A stretch of 64,000 nucleotides of DNA from Kingella oralis. GTDB lineage: Bacteria; Pseudomonadota; Gammaproteobacteria; Burkholderiales; Neisseriaceae. This document shows, piece by piece, positions 20,132-28,897 of the stretch (the stretch's first letter is position 1; each line of letters begins with the position of its first letter). The notes below the pieces were generated by a model. That model was not told the DNA's origin. It did not search any database and was given only the letters and a program-made list of their open reading frames with translations. The DNA is taken from contig NZ_CP059569.1 of assembly GCF_014054985.1 (NCBI RefSeq), positions 1 through 64,000 on the forward strand, read 5' to 3'. The translations under genes were made by a program, and so were the position numbers.

Positions 20132-22879
20132 CTACGCTTCGCCGCTGCCGTTTTGTTCAACTGCATCAACCGCATCAAGCGCTTCCGTTTCATCAGCATC
20201 ATCCGCATCATCGCTTTCCACCACGGGTTCAATGCTCACCAGCGTGGTGCCCTCGTCTAAGTTAATCAGCTTCACGCCCGCGGCGGTGCGTCCTGTTTCG
20301 CGCACTTGCTCCACTTTGGTGCGAATCAGCACGCCGCCCGATGTAATCAGCATCAAATCGTCGTTGGGCGACACCAGCGTTGCCGCCACCAAATCGCCGT
20401 TGCGCTCGCCCGTGTTGATGGCGATGTTGCCCTGCCCGCCTTTGCCCTTGCGCGGATAGTCGTCAATCGGCGTGCGTTTGCCGTAGCCGTTGGCGGTGGC
20501 GGTTAAAACTTGCAAGCCGCAGTTTTTTTGCGCCACCAATAGGCTCACGATGCGCCCGTTTTCAGGCAGCCTCATGCCGCGCAAGCCGCCCGAACCGCGC
20601 CCGCTGGGGCGCACGCCGTTGCCCGATTTGGGCGCGGCGGTTTCGTTGTCGGCATCGTTTTCAGGCTGCATCTCGGCTTCCAACTCGCTGTCGTCTTCAT
20701 CTGCGGCATCGGCTTTGCCCGCCCAATATTCGTTAAAACGCAAGGCTTTGCCGAGGTTGGAGAACAGCATAATGTCGTCCGCGCCGCTGGTTTTCACCGC
20801 GCCAATCAAGCTGTCGCCTTCTTTGAGCGCGATGGCTTTAATGCCTTTGCTGCTCACATTTTTAAACGCAGAAAGCTGCACTTTTTTCACCATGCCCAGC
20901 GCGGTGGCGAAGAACACATATTCGTTTTCGGGGAACTCGCGCACGGGCAAAATGGCGGAAACTTTTTCGTTTTCGTCGAGCTGAATCACGTTGTTAATCG
21001 GGCGACCGCGCGAATTGCGCCCGCCTTCGGGCAGGCGATACACCTTAATCCAATGGCAGCGACCCAGATTGGTGAAGCACATCAGATAATCGTGCGTGTT
21101 GGCGATAAACAGTGTTTCAATAAAGTCTTCGTCTTTGGTGGCAGCCGCTTGTTTACCGCGCCCGCCGCGCCGTTGCGCTTGGTAGTCGCTGGTGGGCTGG
21201 GTTTTGATGTAGCCGCCGTGGGTGAGCGTTACCACCATGTCGCGCGGCGGAATCAAATCTTCGTCGGCAATGTCGCCGCCGCCGAAGGCGTTGATTTCGC
21301 TGCGCCGCTCGTCGCCAAACTGGCTTTTCATTTCCACCAATTCGTCTTCAATGATTTGGCGCACGCGCTCGGGTTTTGCCAAAATGTCTAACAAATCCAC
21401 AATAATCGCCATCAATTCTTTGTATTCTTTAACGATTTCGTCTTGGTCTAGCCCTGTTAGGTTGCGCAGGCTCATGCGCAAAATGGCACGCGCTTGCTCA
21501 TCGGACAGCCAATAGCCATCGGCTTGCAGCCCACGGTTTTCAGGCAGCCATTCGGGGCGGGCTTGGGTTAAATCCAAATCGCTGCGGCCGAGCATTTCGC
21601 TTACCAAGCTGGATTGCCAAGCGCGGCCTAACAAGGCTTCGCGCGCGGCTTCCACATCAGACGAAGCCTTAATCAGCGCAATCATTTCGTCAATATTAGA
21701 CAGCGCAACGGCTTTGCCCTCGGCGATATGCCCTTCGGCGCGGGCTTTTTTCAGGCGAAACAGCGTGCGGCGTGTTACCACTTCGCGGCGGTGGCGCAAA
21801 AATTCGCTCAAAATCTGTTTCAAGTTCAGCAGGCGCGGCTGCCCATCCACCAGCGCCACCATGTTGATGCCGAAGGTGTCTTGCAGCTGGGTGAGTTTGT
21901 AGAGTTGGTTGAGGATGACTTCGGCGTTTTCGTTGCGTTTGAGCTCAATCACGATGCGCGTGCCGTCTTTATCCGATTCGTCGCGCAGTTCGGCGATGCC
22001 TTCAATGGTTTTCTCGCGCACCAGCTCGCCAATTTTTTCCACCAGCTTGGCTTTGTTTACTTGATACGGAATTTCATCAACGATGATGGCTTCGCGCTCG
22101 CCGCTTTTGCCGATGGGTTCAAGATGCGTTTTGGCGCGAATCACCACGCGCCCGCGCCCTGTTTGATAGCCCGCGCGCACGCCTGTTAAGCCGTAGATGG
22201 TGGCGCCTGTGGGAAAATCGGGTGCTTTGATGATGTCTATTAACTCGTTGATGTCGGCTTCGGGCTGGTGCAGCAAGTGTAGGCAGGCGGAAATGGTGTC
22301 GCTGAGGTTATGCGGCGGGATGTTGGTTGCCATGCCCACGGCGATGCCTTCCGAACCGTTTACCAGCAGCGCGGGAAAGCGGGTGGGCAATACCAGCGGT
22401 TCCTGCTCGCTGCCGTCGTAGTTGTCGCCAAAATTAACGGTTTCTTCTTCAATATCCGCCAGCATTTCGTGGGCGATTTTTGCCATGCGGATTTCGGTGT
22501 AACGCATAGCGGCGGCGGCATCGCCATCTACTGAGCCGAAGTTGCCTTGTCCATCCACCAGCATATAGCGTAGCGAAAAGGGTTGCGCCATGCGCACGAT
22601 GGTTTGATACACGGCGGAATCACCATGCGGGTGGTATTTACCAATCACATCGCCGACCACGCGGGCGGATTTTTTATACGCGCTGTTCCAGTTGTTTTTG
22701 AGTTCGTGCATGGCAAACAGCACGCGGCGGTGCACGGGCTTCAAGCCGTCGCGCACATCGGGCAGCGCGCGCCCAACAATCACGGACATGGCGTAATCCA
22801 AATAGGATTTTTTCATTTCGTCTTCTAGGCTGACGGCGATGGTTTCTTTGGCAAATTGATGGTCGTTTGAGTGGGTCAT
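20132..22879 (-). CDS. gyrA: DNA gyrase subunit A
   Basis: 915-residue breakage-reunion subunit. The catalytic tyrosine is Tyr127 in AAMRYTEIR. The C-terminal DNA-wrapping domain has the GyrA-box region (TSDYQAQRRGGRGK). An acidic linker with in-frame uptake sequences (MQPEN, MRLPEN) interrupts the C-terminal domain. The quinolone-determining region reads HPHGDSAVYQTIVRMAQ: Ser88 (E. coli Ser83) is kept, but the position of E. coli Asp87 is Gln92. The start agrees with MTHSNDHQFAKETI and the family length. Confidence 0.97.
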   Translation of the reverse strand: MTHSNDHQFAKETIAVSLEDEMKKSYLDYAMSVIVGRALPDVRDGLKPVHRRVLFAMHELKNNWNSAYKKSARVVGDVIGKYHPHGDSAVYQTIVRMAQPFSLRYMLVDGQGNFGSVDGDAAAAMRYTEIRMAKIAHEMLADIEEETVNFGDNYDGSEQEPLVLPTRFPALLVNGSEGIAVGMATNIPPHNLSDTISACLHLLHQPEADINELIDIIKAPDFPTGATIYGLTGVRAGYQTGRGRVVIRAKTHLEPIGKSGEREAIIVDEIPYQVNKAKLVEKIGELVREKTIEGIAELRDESDKDGTRIVIELKRNENAEVILNQLYKLTQLQDTFGINMVALVDGQPRLLNLKQILSEFLRHRREVVTRRTLFRLKKARAEGHIAEGKAVALSNIDEMIALIKASSDVEAAREALLGRAWQSSLVSEMLGRSDLDLTQARPEWLPENRGLQADGYWLSDEQARAILRMSLRNLTGLDQDEIVKEYKELMAIIVDLLDILAKPERVRQIIEDELVEMKSQFGDERRSEINAFGGGDIADEDLIPPRDMVVTLTHGGYIKTQPTSDYQAQRRGGRGKQAAATKDEDFIETLFIANTHDYLMCFTNLGRCHWIKVYRLPEGGRNSRGRPINNVIQLDENEKVSAILPVREFPENEYVFFATALGMVKKVQLSAFKNVSSKGIKAIALKEGDSLIGAVKTSGADDIMLFSNLGKALRFNEYWAGKADAADEDDSELEAEMQPENDADNETAAPKSGNGVRPSGRGSGGLRGMRLPENGRIVSLLVAQKNCGLQVLTATANGYGKRTPIDDYPRKGKGGQGNIAINTGERNGDLVAATLVSPNDDLMLITSGGVLIRTKVEQVRETGRTAAGVKLINLDEGTTLVSIEPVVESDDADDADETEALDAVDAVEQNGSGEA

Positions 22880-22978
22880 GTGAGGGTTTTGATGGGGTCA
22901 AAAAGGAGGCAATTTTACCATAAAATGCGGGGGTTAGGCTGGTTGCAAACAGGGGCTTGGCGGGGTTGGGGATGCATT

Positions 22979-23053
22979 AAGGCAGCCTGAAAACGGGCGA
23001 AGCGAGTTTCAGCGAAGCTAAAACGCATCTCAAAATGTTTTTCAGGCTGCCTT
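22979..23053. terminator. DUS-pair hairpin downstream of a secreted paralogue
   Basis: AGGCAGCCTGAAAAC and TTTTTCAGGCTGCCT are separated by about 45 nt containing GCGAAGC/GCTTCGC-like repeats, as at 14411-14486. It lies between gyrA and the end of the next minus-strand gene. Confidence 0.55.
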
Positions 23054-23066
23054 GGGTGCGGGCGGG

Positions 23067-23675
23067 TTAATTTAAGGTTTTCGGCGGTTCGTCGATGTCC
23101 AGCTTGAAGTAAATTTGTTTTTCGCCGCTGGCTTGGTCGGTGAGTTCCAGCATGTCGGGTTTGCCGTCCCACCGCAGTAGACGCGCTTTGGAGGTAATTG
23201 TTTTGCCGATTTTGGATGGGTCTTGTTTGAATGGAGCATCGTTTTCGGAGGTGGCAAAATCGGTAATGCGCTGGGTGAATGTTTGCGTTTTTTCGTTAAA
23301 TTGCCATGTGAATTGTTGTCTGATGGTTAGGCGGCTTTGGGTTTTTCTGATGCTGAGAGCAGCAACATTTGTACCTGTGTGGTTTTTGTCAATTATGCTT
23401 GTGTGTAACGATATGCCTTCATCTGTTTCGGTGTAAATCAACCATTCGTCAATCAGGTTTTTGGCTTTGAGATGTTTGACAGGTTGCAACTTGCTGTTTG
23501 GGATTTGCTGCAACTTGTTTTGGCTTCGCTGAAACTCATCCCATACGTTTTCAGGCTGCCCTTGGGGATGGGTTTGGGCGGCGGCCGGTTTGGCGGTTTT
23601 GGGCGCGGCGAGGGTTGGGACAGCGAGGACGAGCGATGCGGCAAGCAGGGCGGTGGTTAGGATGGGGCGGGGCAT
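23067..23675 (-). CDS. Secreted hypothetical protein, paralogue 1
   Basis: 202 residues with a signal peptide (MPRPILTTALLAASLVLAVPTLAA). It is clearly homologous to the next gene: both share RQQFTWQFNEKTQTFTQRIT, then GKPDMLELTDQA and GEKQ.YFK. A Pro/Ala-rich segment containing an in-frame uptake sequence (GQPEN) follows the signal peptide. The central part (residues about 70-105) has diverged between the two. I recognise no domain. Probably periplasmic or surface; function unknown. Confidence 0.75.
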   Translation of the reverse strand: MPRPILTTALLAASLVLAVPTLAAPKTAKPAAAQTHPQGQPENVWDEFQRSQNKLQQIPNSKLQPVKHLKAKNLIDEWLIYTETDEGISLHTSIIDKNHTGTNVAALSIRKTQSRLTIRQQFTWQFNEKTQTFTQRITDFATSENDAPFKQDPSKIGKTITSKARLLRWDGKPDMLELTDQASGEKQIYFKLDIDEPPKTLN

Positions 23676-23694
23676 GATATTTCCTTGTGGATTG

Positions 23695-23734
23695 AGGCAG
23701 CCTGAAAACGGTATTTCTTGTTTTCAGGCTGCCT
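23695..23734. terminator. DUS-pair hairpin between the two paralogues
   Basis: AGGCAGCCTGAAAAC and GTTTTCAGGCTGCCTTT enclose GGTATTTCTT. Nearly the same hairpin, with the same loop, recurs before the second paralogue (24376-24417), so the duplication unit included it. Confidence 0.65.
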
Positions 23735-23753
23735 TTGGTGTGGGCGGGTTGGT

Positions 23754-24347
23754 TTAGGGCTTTAAGATTTCGCGCAGTTTGTTGAGGTCCTGCTTGAAGT
23801 AGCTTTGTTTTTCGCCGTTGGCTTGGTCGGTGAGTTCCAGCATATCGGGTTTGCCGTCCCACAGCAGCATACGTGCTTTGGCGGTGCTGGTTTTGCCGAT
23901 TTGGGATTTGTCTTGTTGGGAGGGTTCGTTGTCGCGTGTGCTGGCAAAATCGGTGATGCGTTGGGTGAAGGTTTGCGTTTTTTCGTTAAATTGCCATGTG
24001 AATTGTTGTCTGATTTTCAGGCTGCTTTTGGGGTTGTTTGTTGTGAGAATCATCAAGTCTGTACCCGTGCCGTCTTGGCTCATTATCGTCATATTGAGCA
24101 TTGAGCCTTCGTCTATTGTAACGCCTTGACCCCATACGCCGATAAGGTCTTCGGTTTGGATGTGTTGGGCGAGTTGCATGGGGCTGTCGTTTTGGCTACG
24201 CCGAAATTCGCTGCGCTCATTTTCAGGCTGCCTTTGGGCTTGGGTTTCTGCTTTGGTTGGCTTGGCGGCTTTGGGTGCGGCGAGGGCGGGGGCAGCAAGG
24301 GCGAGTGATGCGGTAAGCAGGGCGGCGGTTAGGATGGGGCGGGTCAT
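23754..24347 (-). CDS. Secreted hypothetical protein, paralogue 2
   Basis: 197 residues, homologous along its length to the gene just downstream, including the signal peptide (MTRPILTAALLTASLALAAPALAA), the QPEN uptake-sequence insert and the C-terminal half. The most different stretch is residues about 65-105. Start ATG follows AAGGAAACCTT. The tandem arrangement with matched flanking hairpins indicates a local duplication followed by divergence. Confidence 0.75.
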   Translation of the reverse strand: MTRPILTAALLTASLALAAPALAAPKAAKPTKAETQAQRQPENERSEFRRSQNDSPMQLAQHIQTEDLIGVWGQGVTIDEGSMLNMTIMSQDGTGTDLMILTTNNPKSSLKIRQQFTWQFNEKTQTFTQRITDFASTRDNEPSQQDKSQIGKTSTAKARMLLWDGKPDMLELTDQANGEKQSYFKQDLNKLREILKP

Positions 24348-24375
24348 AAGGTTTCCTTGTGGGTTTTGTCGATTG

Positions 24376-24417
24376 AGGCAGCCTGAAAACGGTATTTCTT
24401 GTTTTTAGGCTGCCTTG
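24376..24417. terminator. DUS-pair hairpin after the nitroreductase
   Basis: AGGCAGCCTGAAAAC faces GTTTTTAGGCTGCCTT (one mismatch to the uptake sequence). It has the same loop as the hairpin at 23695-23734. Confidence 0.6.
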
Positions 24418-24426
24418 GGCTGGAAT

Positions 24427-25095
24427 TTATTCTAACCAAGTTACCACGTCTTCCATCGGTTTGCGTGCTTTGGGGGCGATGTCTTGGGCGCGGTAGCCGA
24501 AGGTGGCAGCAACGGACACGCCCCATTCGGCGGGGTCAAACGCGCCTGTTGCGGCAAGGGTGCGGTTCATCTCGTCGTAGTTGAAGCCTTCGATGGGGCA
24601 GCTGTCGATGCCGATGAGGGCGGCGCCGGTCATCATGTTGGCAAGGGCGATGTAGGTTTGCTTGCCGCACCAGTCAAACAGGGTGCGCTCGCTGTCTAGC
24701 AGGTGGGCATCGTCGGCTTGGAAGCTGCGGTATTTGGCGAGGGTTTTGCCGATGGCTTCGGGGTCGGTGATGCCGCGGCGTTTGATGCCGTCCAGCATAA
24801 AGGGGCTGTCGTAGCGGGCGTTTTTCTTGGCGAGGATAACGACGATGTGGCTGGCGGTGTCCAGCGTGGCGGCCATGCCCCATGCGAAGGGTTTGAGTTT
24901 TTGCCGCAGCTCGGGGTTTTGCACGACGAGGAATCGCCATGGTTCGCTGCCGACGGAGCTGGGGGAGAGGCGGGCGAGTTCTAGGATGTAGTTGAAATCT
25001 TCGGTGCTGATTTTGCGGCTGGGGTCGTAGTGGCGGCAGGATTTGCGGTATTGGTAGGCGGGGAGGATTTGGGCGGGGGTGAAGAATGTTGTCAT
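24427..25095 (-). CDS. NAD(P)H-dependent nitroreductase-family oxidoreductase
   Basis: 222 residues, the normal length for NfsB/YdgI-type FMN enzymes. The N-terminal YRKSCRHYDPSRKISTEDF holds the FMN-contacting Ser/Arg motif, followed by LARLSPSSVGSEPWRFLVV. The C-terminal RKPMEDVVTWL is also typical. ATG 25095 is chosen for AAAGGAAACC upstream; the frame stays open further upstream but without family similarity. Likely reduces quinones or nitro compounds; the natural substrate is unknown. Confidence 0.9.
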   Translation of the reverse strand: MTTFFTPAQILPAYQYRKSCRHYDPSRKISTEDFNYILELARLSPSSVGSEPWRFLVVQNPELRQKLKPFAWGMAATLDTASHIVVILAKKNARYDSPFMLDGIKRRGITDPEAIGKTLAKYRSFQADDAHLLDSERTLFDWCGKQTYIALANMMTGAALIGIDSCPIEGFNYDEMNRTLAATGAFDPAEWGVSVAATFGYRAQDIAPKARKPMEDVVTWLE

Positions 25096-25237
25096 GGCGG
25101 TTTCCTTTGGGTGGGTTGAAAAGGGGATTATAGTGATTTTCAACCTTCGCTGCGCTACGGTATACCCCTTTATACCCAAATCAAAGATTTGGACAAAGGG
25201 GTAAGGCTGCCTTTGGGGGGAGGCAGCCTGAAACCGT

Positions 25238-25318
25238 GGCAAGATAAATGGGTGGGTATTTGTTGGGCATCAATGCCCGAGCCACGGCACTTTGCCGCGC
25301 ACCATTTCAGGCTGCCGC
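25238..25318 (-). repeat. Decayed DUS-bounded repeat with REP-like palindrome
   Basis: Between two uptake sequences, the stretch holds the palindrome GGGCATCAATGCCC and a 3' block (CTTTGCCGCGCACCATTTCAG) resembling the end of the repeat at 41253-41337. Only part of the element is recognisable. Confidence 0.4.
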
Positions 25319-25396
25319 ACCGTTTTCAGGCTGCCTCTGCGTTTATTTGCGTTAAAATGGGCGCGGTTTTTGTTAAACAGTAAACAGGATATGGCG

Positions 25397-26656
25397 ATGG
25401 ATTCGCGCGATTTTTCGCTGCGCTTGGGCGTGGCGTTGTTGCTGACCGGGCTGCTGGCGGGCTTGGTGGGGATTGGTTTCACCCATTTGCTGCACGCAGT
25501 GCAGCAGCTGGTGTTTCATGGCGGCTGGGCGCAGGGCGGGCATGCGTCGTTTCGGGAGTTGGTGCAGCAGGCTTCGGCGGGGTGGCGGTTTGCGGCGTTG
25601 CTGGCGTGTGGCGCAGTGGTGGGGGTGTGTTGGACGCTGTTGCAACGCTATGGCGCGCCGTTGATGGAGGTGAAAACGGCGGTAAAGCAGCCTGAAAAGG
25701 ATATGCCGGTGAAAACAACGGCGTGCCATGCGATTTTGCAGATTATCACGGTGGGCATGGGCTCGCCTTTGGGGCGGGAGGTGGCGCCGCGCGAGATGAG
25801 TGTGGCGTTGGCGACGCCGCTTTCAGGCTGCCTCAAATTGTCGCCCGCGCAAAAGAGTGTGGTGCTGGCGTGCGCTTCGGGGGCGGGCTTGGCGGCGGTG
25901 TATAACGTGCCGTTGGCGGCGACGGTGTTTGTGTTGGAAACGCTGCTGGCAGCTTGGTCGGTGCCGATGGTGCTGGCGGCGTTGTTGGCTTGCGGCGTGG
26001 CGGTGTTGGTGGTGCGCGTGGGGCTGGGCGATACGGTGCAATACGCGCATTTGCCGAATTTGGAAAACGTGGCGTTTGATGCGAGCTTTTTGGCTTGGGC
26101 GGCGGTGTGCGGCGTGTTGATTGCGCTGGGCGTGAATGCGTTTGCGTGGAGCAACGGCAAGCTGCCGAAGCTGAACAAGGCGAGTTGGAAGATGCTGCCG
26201 ATTGCGCTGCTGTCGTTTGCGGCGATTGGGGCGATGGGGATGTGGCAGCCTGAAATCTTGGGCAACGGCAAGGCGGGCAATCAGTTGAGTTTTGCCGATG
26301 CGCTCACTTGGCAAACGGCGCTGGCGCTGCTGGCAACCAAATGGGCGGCGGTGTTGTTGGCAACGGTGGCGGGGGCGTATGGCGGGCGGATTACGCCGTC
26401 GATGATGCTGGGCGGGATGATTGCCTTTGCCAGCGCGGTGGCTTGGAATGCGGCGTTGCCGCCCGTTTCGGCGGGGGCAGCGGCGTTTGTGGGCGCAACG
26501 GTGTTTTTGGGCTTGGCGCAGAATATGCGGCTGACGGCGATTGTGTTTATGCTGGAATTGTCGCGGTTGAGCACGGCGTTTTGGCTGCCCGTGTGCGTGT
26601 GCATGGGCGTGGCGATGGCGGTGCAGATGGGGTGGGCGCGGCGCAAGGCGGGGTGA
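25397..26656 (+). CDS. Voltage-gated ClC-type chloride channel/antiporter
   Basis: 419 residues, about ten to twelve hydrophobic segments, in the inner membrane. Family landmarks are visible: GMGSPLGREVAPRE corresponds to the GREGP motif with the gating Glu kept, ASGAGLAAVYNVPLAATVF is the conserved intracellular segment, and GGRITPSMMLGG stands for GGxFxP. ATG 25397 is preferred over ATG 25391 because AGGA (25386-25389) would otherwise touch the start codon. There is no C-terminal CBS domain. Two in-frame uptake sequences occur (SGCLKL, WQPEI). Confidence 0.85.
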   Translation: MDSRDFSLRLGVALLLTGLLAGLVGIGFTHLLHAVQQLVFHGGWAQGGHASFRELVQQASAGWRFAALLACGAVVGVCWTLLQRYGAPLMEVKTAVKQPEKDMPVKTTACHAILQIITVGMGSPLGREVAPREMSVALATPLSGCLKLSPAQKSVVLACASGAGLAAVYNVPLAATVFVLETLLAAWSVPMVLAALLACGVAVLVVRVGLGDTVQYAHLPNLENVAFDASFLAWAAVCGVLIALGVNAFAWSNGKLPKLNKASWKMLPIALLSFAAIGAMGMWQPEILGNGKAGNQLSFADALTWQTALALLATKWAAVLLATVAGAYGGRITPSMMLGGMIAFASAVAWNAALPPVSAGAAAFVGATVFLGLAQNMRLTAIVFMLELSRLSTAFWLPVCVCMGVAMAVQMGWARRKAG

Positions 26657-26665
26657 ACGGGGATG

Positions 26666-26710
26666 AAAGGCAGCCTGAAAACGGGATTTGGCGTTTTCAG
26701 GCTGCCTTTT
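26666..26710. terminator. DUS-pair terminator after the ClC gene
   Basis: AAAGGCAGCCTGAAAACG pairs with CGTTTTCAGGCTGCCTTTT with a short loop. Confidence 0.75.
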
Positions 26711-26730
26711 GCGTTTGGGGCTATCCGTCC

Positions 26731-26860
26731 TGATACCTTTGCGAAACCGGCAGCCGATGGAACGCCGGCGGTTCGCCGATATTGTTCAACCCATAAAACC
26801 CTGTCAAACCCGCATTGGGCAACGAGCCCTTGCCGCTCCGTTTTGGATTTCAGGCTGCCT
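26731..26860 (-). repeat. DUS-bounded dispersed repeat, copy B
   Basis: About 130 bp in the 341-nt gap between the ClC gene and the efflux lipoprotein. It is homologous to copies A and C. It contains hairpin 1 (CGGCG-GTT-CGCCG, 26766-26778) and hairpin 2 (GGCAA-CGAGCCC-TTGCC, 26818-26834), ending in GCTCCGTTTTGGATTTCAGG. No gene is seen in this gap. Confidence 0.75.
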
Positions 26861-26997
26861 TGTTGCGGGTGGGCTTGTTGCCAAACTGTTTACCGCGCCG
26901 CAATCGCGCTTATCCGATGTTCAACGGGCAAGCCGACCGGCTTTCCCCGCAACGGCACGCCGTTTTCAGGCTGCCTTCTCATTCCCTATCCCAAAAA

Positions 26998-28455
26998 TCA
27001 ATCCTGCCAGCCGCCGCCTAACGCCTGATACAGCCGCAGCAGATTCTCCCCCTCTGCCAGCCTTGCCCGCACTAACGCCTCTTGCGCTTGGCTGGCGTTG
27101 ATTTCGGCGGTGAGCGCTTGGTCTAGCGTCAATTTGCCCAGCTCAAACAGGCGGCGTGATTGGCGGGCTTGGCGGCTGCTTTGCGCGGTGGCATCGGCGG
27201 CGCGGGCGCGTTGGTCAAACAAGCCGCGTTGCAGATGGTAGCTGCTGTCCACTTCCGCCAGCGCGGTGAGCACGGTGTTGTCGTATTGCGCGGCGGCGGC
27301 TTGCACGCGCGCATCGGCGGCGGCGATGTTGGCACGGATGCGCCCCGCGGTGAACAGCGGCACGGTTACGCCCGCGCTGAGCAGCCCGCCTGTGCTTTTG
27401 GCGACAGACGACAAATTGCTGTCCAGCCCGATGCGCCCGTTGCTCCATGCAAACTGGATGTCAAAGCGCGGCAGCCTGTCCATTTTTGCGCTGGCGAGCT
27501 TGGCGGTGGCGGCGCGGGCTTGGCGTTCGGCAGCGCGCACATCGGGGCGACGCGTGAGCACATCTAACGGCGTTGCCCCTTGCGGCGCGGCGGGCAAGTT
27601 TGCCAAGATGTTCGCTCCGCTTGCAGGCAGCCTGAAACCCTGCGGCACTTGCCCCGTGAGCACGGCAATGCTGCGAACGTGCGCCGCGCGTTGCGCATCC
27701 AGCGTGGCGGTTTCGGCTTGCGCGGCGGCAAGCTGCGCCTCCACTTGGCGCACTTCATACGCGCTCACATGCCCCGCCTTAAACCGCGCCTGCACATAGC
27801 GCAACAGGTTTTTCAGGCTGCCTATGCGCTGCGCAGCCTGCACCTGCCGCGCTTCCAATGCCCGCGCGTTTAAATAATGCTGCGCCGTTTCCGCTGCCAA
27901 CATCAGCTGCGCGCCGTGCCAACGCTCCGCCTCGCCCAACGCCACTTGCCGCGCCGCTTCGGCATCGCTTTTCTTTTGCCCAAAAATATCGGGCGACCAC
28001 GATGCCGACAACGCCGCGCGGCGCAGGTTCACATTATCAAAATCCGCCTGCCCCAGCTGCGGGTTGATGCTGCCCGCCGCTTGGCGCACGCCATTGGGCA
28101 GCGGGTTATCCTGCTTGCCCGTGGCATATAAATTCGCCCCCGCGCCGATTTGTGGGCGGCGGGCGGCATCCGCCAAATCCGCCTGCGCCTGCGCCGCCTG
28201 CATGGTTGCCTGCGCCGCCGCCAGATTGCGGTTTTCGCGCAAAGTTTGTTCCACCAAATCGCGCAGCACGGGGTCTTGCCATGTTGTCCACCAGCGCGAA
28301 AGGTTGTTTTCAGGCTGCCCTATTGCGCCTGCTTGTGTGCCCGTTTGCTCAAATGACGGCGGCACCGCCACGCGGCTGGGCACATCGGTGTTTACGGCGC
28401 AGGCGGCAAGCGCAAGCGGGATGATGAGGGCGAGGAGTTTGGTTGGGGTGTGCAT
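26998..28455 (-). CDS. RND efflux outer-membrane lipoprotein (NodT/OprM family)
   Basis: 485 residues. Lipoprotein signal MHTPTKLLALIIPLALAAC with lipobox LAAC. It has the duplicated outer-membrane-efflux coiled-coil pattern, including LVEQTLRENRNLAAAQATMQ, KVDRLPRF-like sequence in each half, and VPLFTAGRIRANIAAADARV. Start ATG 28455 begins the signal peptide. No periplasmic adaptor or RND pump gene is next to it, so it must serve a partner encoded elsewhere. In-frame uptake sequences appear as GQPEN, IGSLKN and FRLPASG. Confidence 0.93.
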   Translation of the reverse strand: MHTPTKLLALIIPLALAACAVNTDVPSRVAVPPSFEQTGTQAGAIGQPENNLSRWWTTWQDPVLRDLVEQTLRENRNLAAAQATMQAAQAQADLADAARRPQIGAGANLYATGKQDNPLPNGVRQAAGSINPQLGQADFDNVNLRRAALSASWSPDIFGQKKSDAEAARQVALGEAERWHGAQLMLAAETAQHYLNARALEARQVQAAQRIGSLKNLLRYVQARFKAGHVSAYEVRQVEAQLAAAQAETATLDAQRAAHVRSIAVLTGQVPQGFRLPASGANILANLPAAPQGATPLDVLTRRPDVRAAERQARAATAKLASAKMDRLPRFDIQFAWSNGRIGLDSNLSSVAKSTGGLLSAGVTVPLFTAGRIRANIAAADARVQAAAAQYDNTVLTALAEVDSSYHLQRGLFDQRARAADATAQSSRQARQSRRLFELGKLTLDQALTAEINASQAQEALVRARLAEGENLLRLYQALGGGWQD

Positions 28456-28503
28456 GGTTTTTGCCTTTTGGGGTTGGGAGGATTGGAAAGGGACGCGCGG
28501 TGT

Positions 28504-28543
28504 AGGCAGCCTGAAAATGGGTTTTTCCTTTTTCAGGCTGCCT
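28504..28543. terminator. DUS-pair hairpin upstream of the efflux lipoprotein
   Basis: AGGCAGCCTGAAAA and TTTTTCAGGCTGCCTA lie between the small membrane-protein gene and the efflux lipoprotein, both on the minus strand, and may terminate the former. Confidence 0.65.
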
Positions 28544-28549
28544 AAAACG

Positions 28550-28828
28550 CTACCGCGTGCGGTTAAGCTGGGATTGGCAAACAAAATGAAAGCTCACTTT
28601 GGCAAGCGCGTAAAACGTTGCCCACATCGCCGCCATGCGCCACAGCAGCCACCAAGCGGTCGGCGCAAACCAGAATACGGCGATTGCCGCGCCGTAAGAT
28701 ACTGCCAACAGCAATGCGCGGGCGGCAACATAAGCCCAAATTTTGTCGCGGCTGTCTTCATACAAGCCGATAAATACGCCGAATGTGCTGGCGAATAGGG
28801 TAAACAGGGCGATTAGTGTGGTCATCAT
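28550..28828 (-). CDS. Small inner-membrane protein, unknown
   Basis: 92 residues with three hydrophobic stretches: residues about 5-22, 33-54 and 57-80 (LLAVSYGAAIAVFWFAPTAW region). The ends are charged and the tail is basic (SQLNRTR). The start is ATG 28828 or 28825; no strong Shine-Dalgarno is visible and an uptake sequence abuts the start. It is divergent from the PARG-type gene, 69 nt apart. No family recognised. Confidence 0.55.
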   Translation of the reverse strand: MMTTLIALFTLFASTFGVFIGLYEDSRDKIWAYVAARALLLAVSYGAAIAVFWFAPTAWWLLWRMAAMWATFYALAKVSFHFVCQSQLNRTR

Positions 28829-28897
28829 CAAAGGCAGCCTGAAAACAACGAACCGAGTAAAATTAAAACTATCTATCCCATCCACAAGGACATCCCC

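Noticed and set aside
26733..26995. Small plus-strand open frames after the ClC gene
   Set aside because: They run through the dispersed repeat and uptake sequences in several frames; no start signal and no conserved product.
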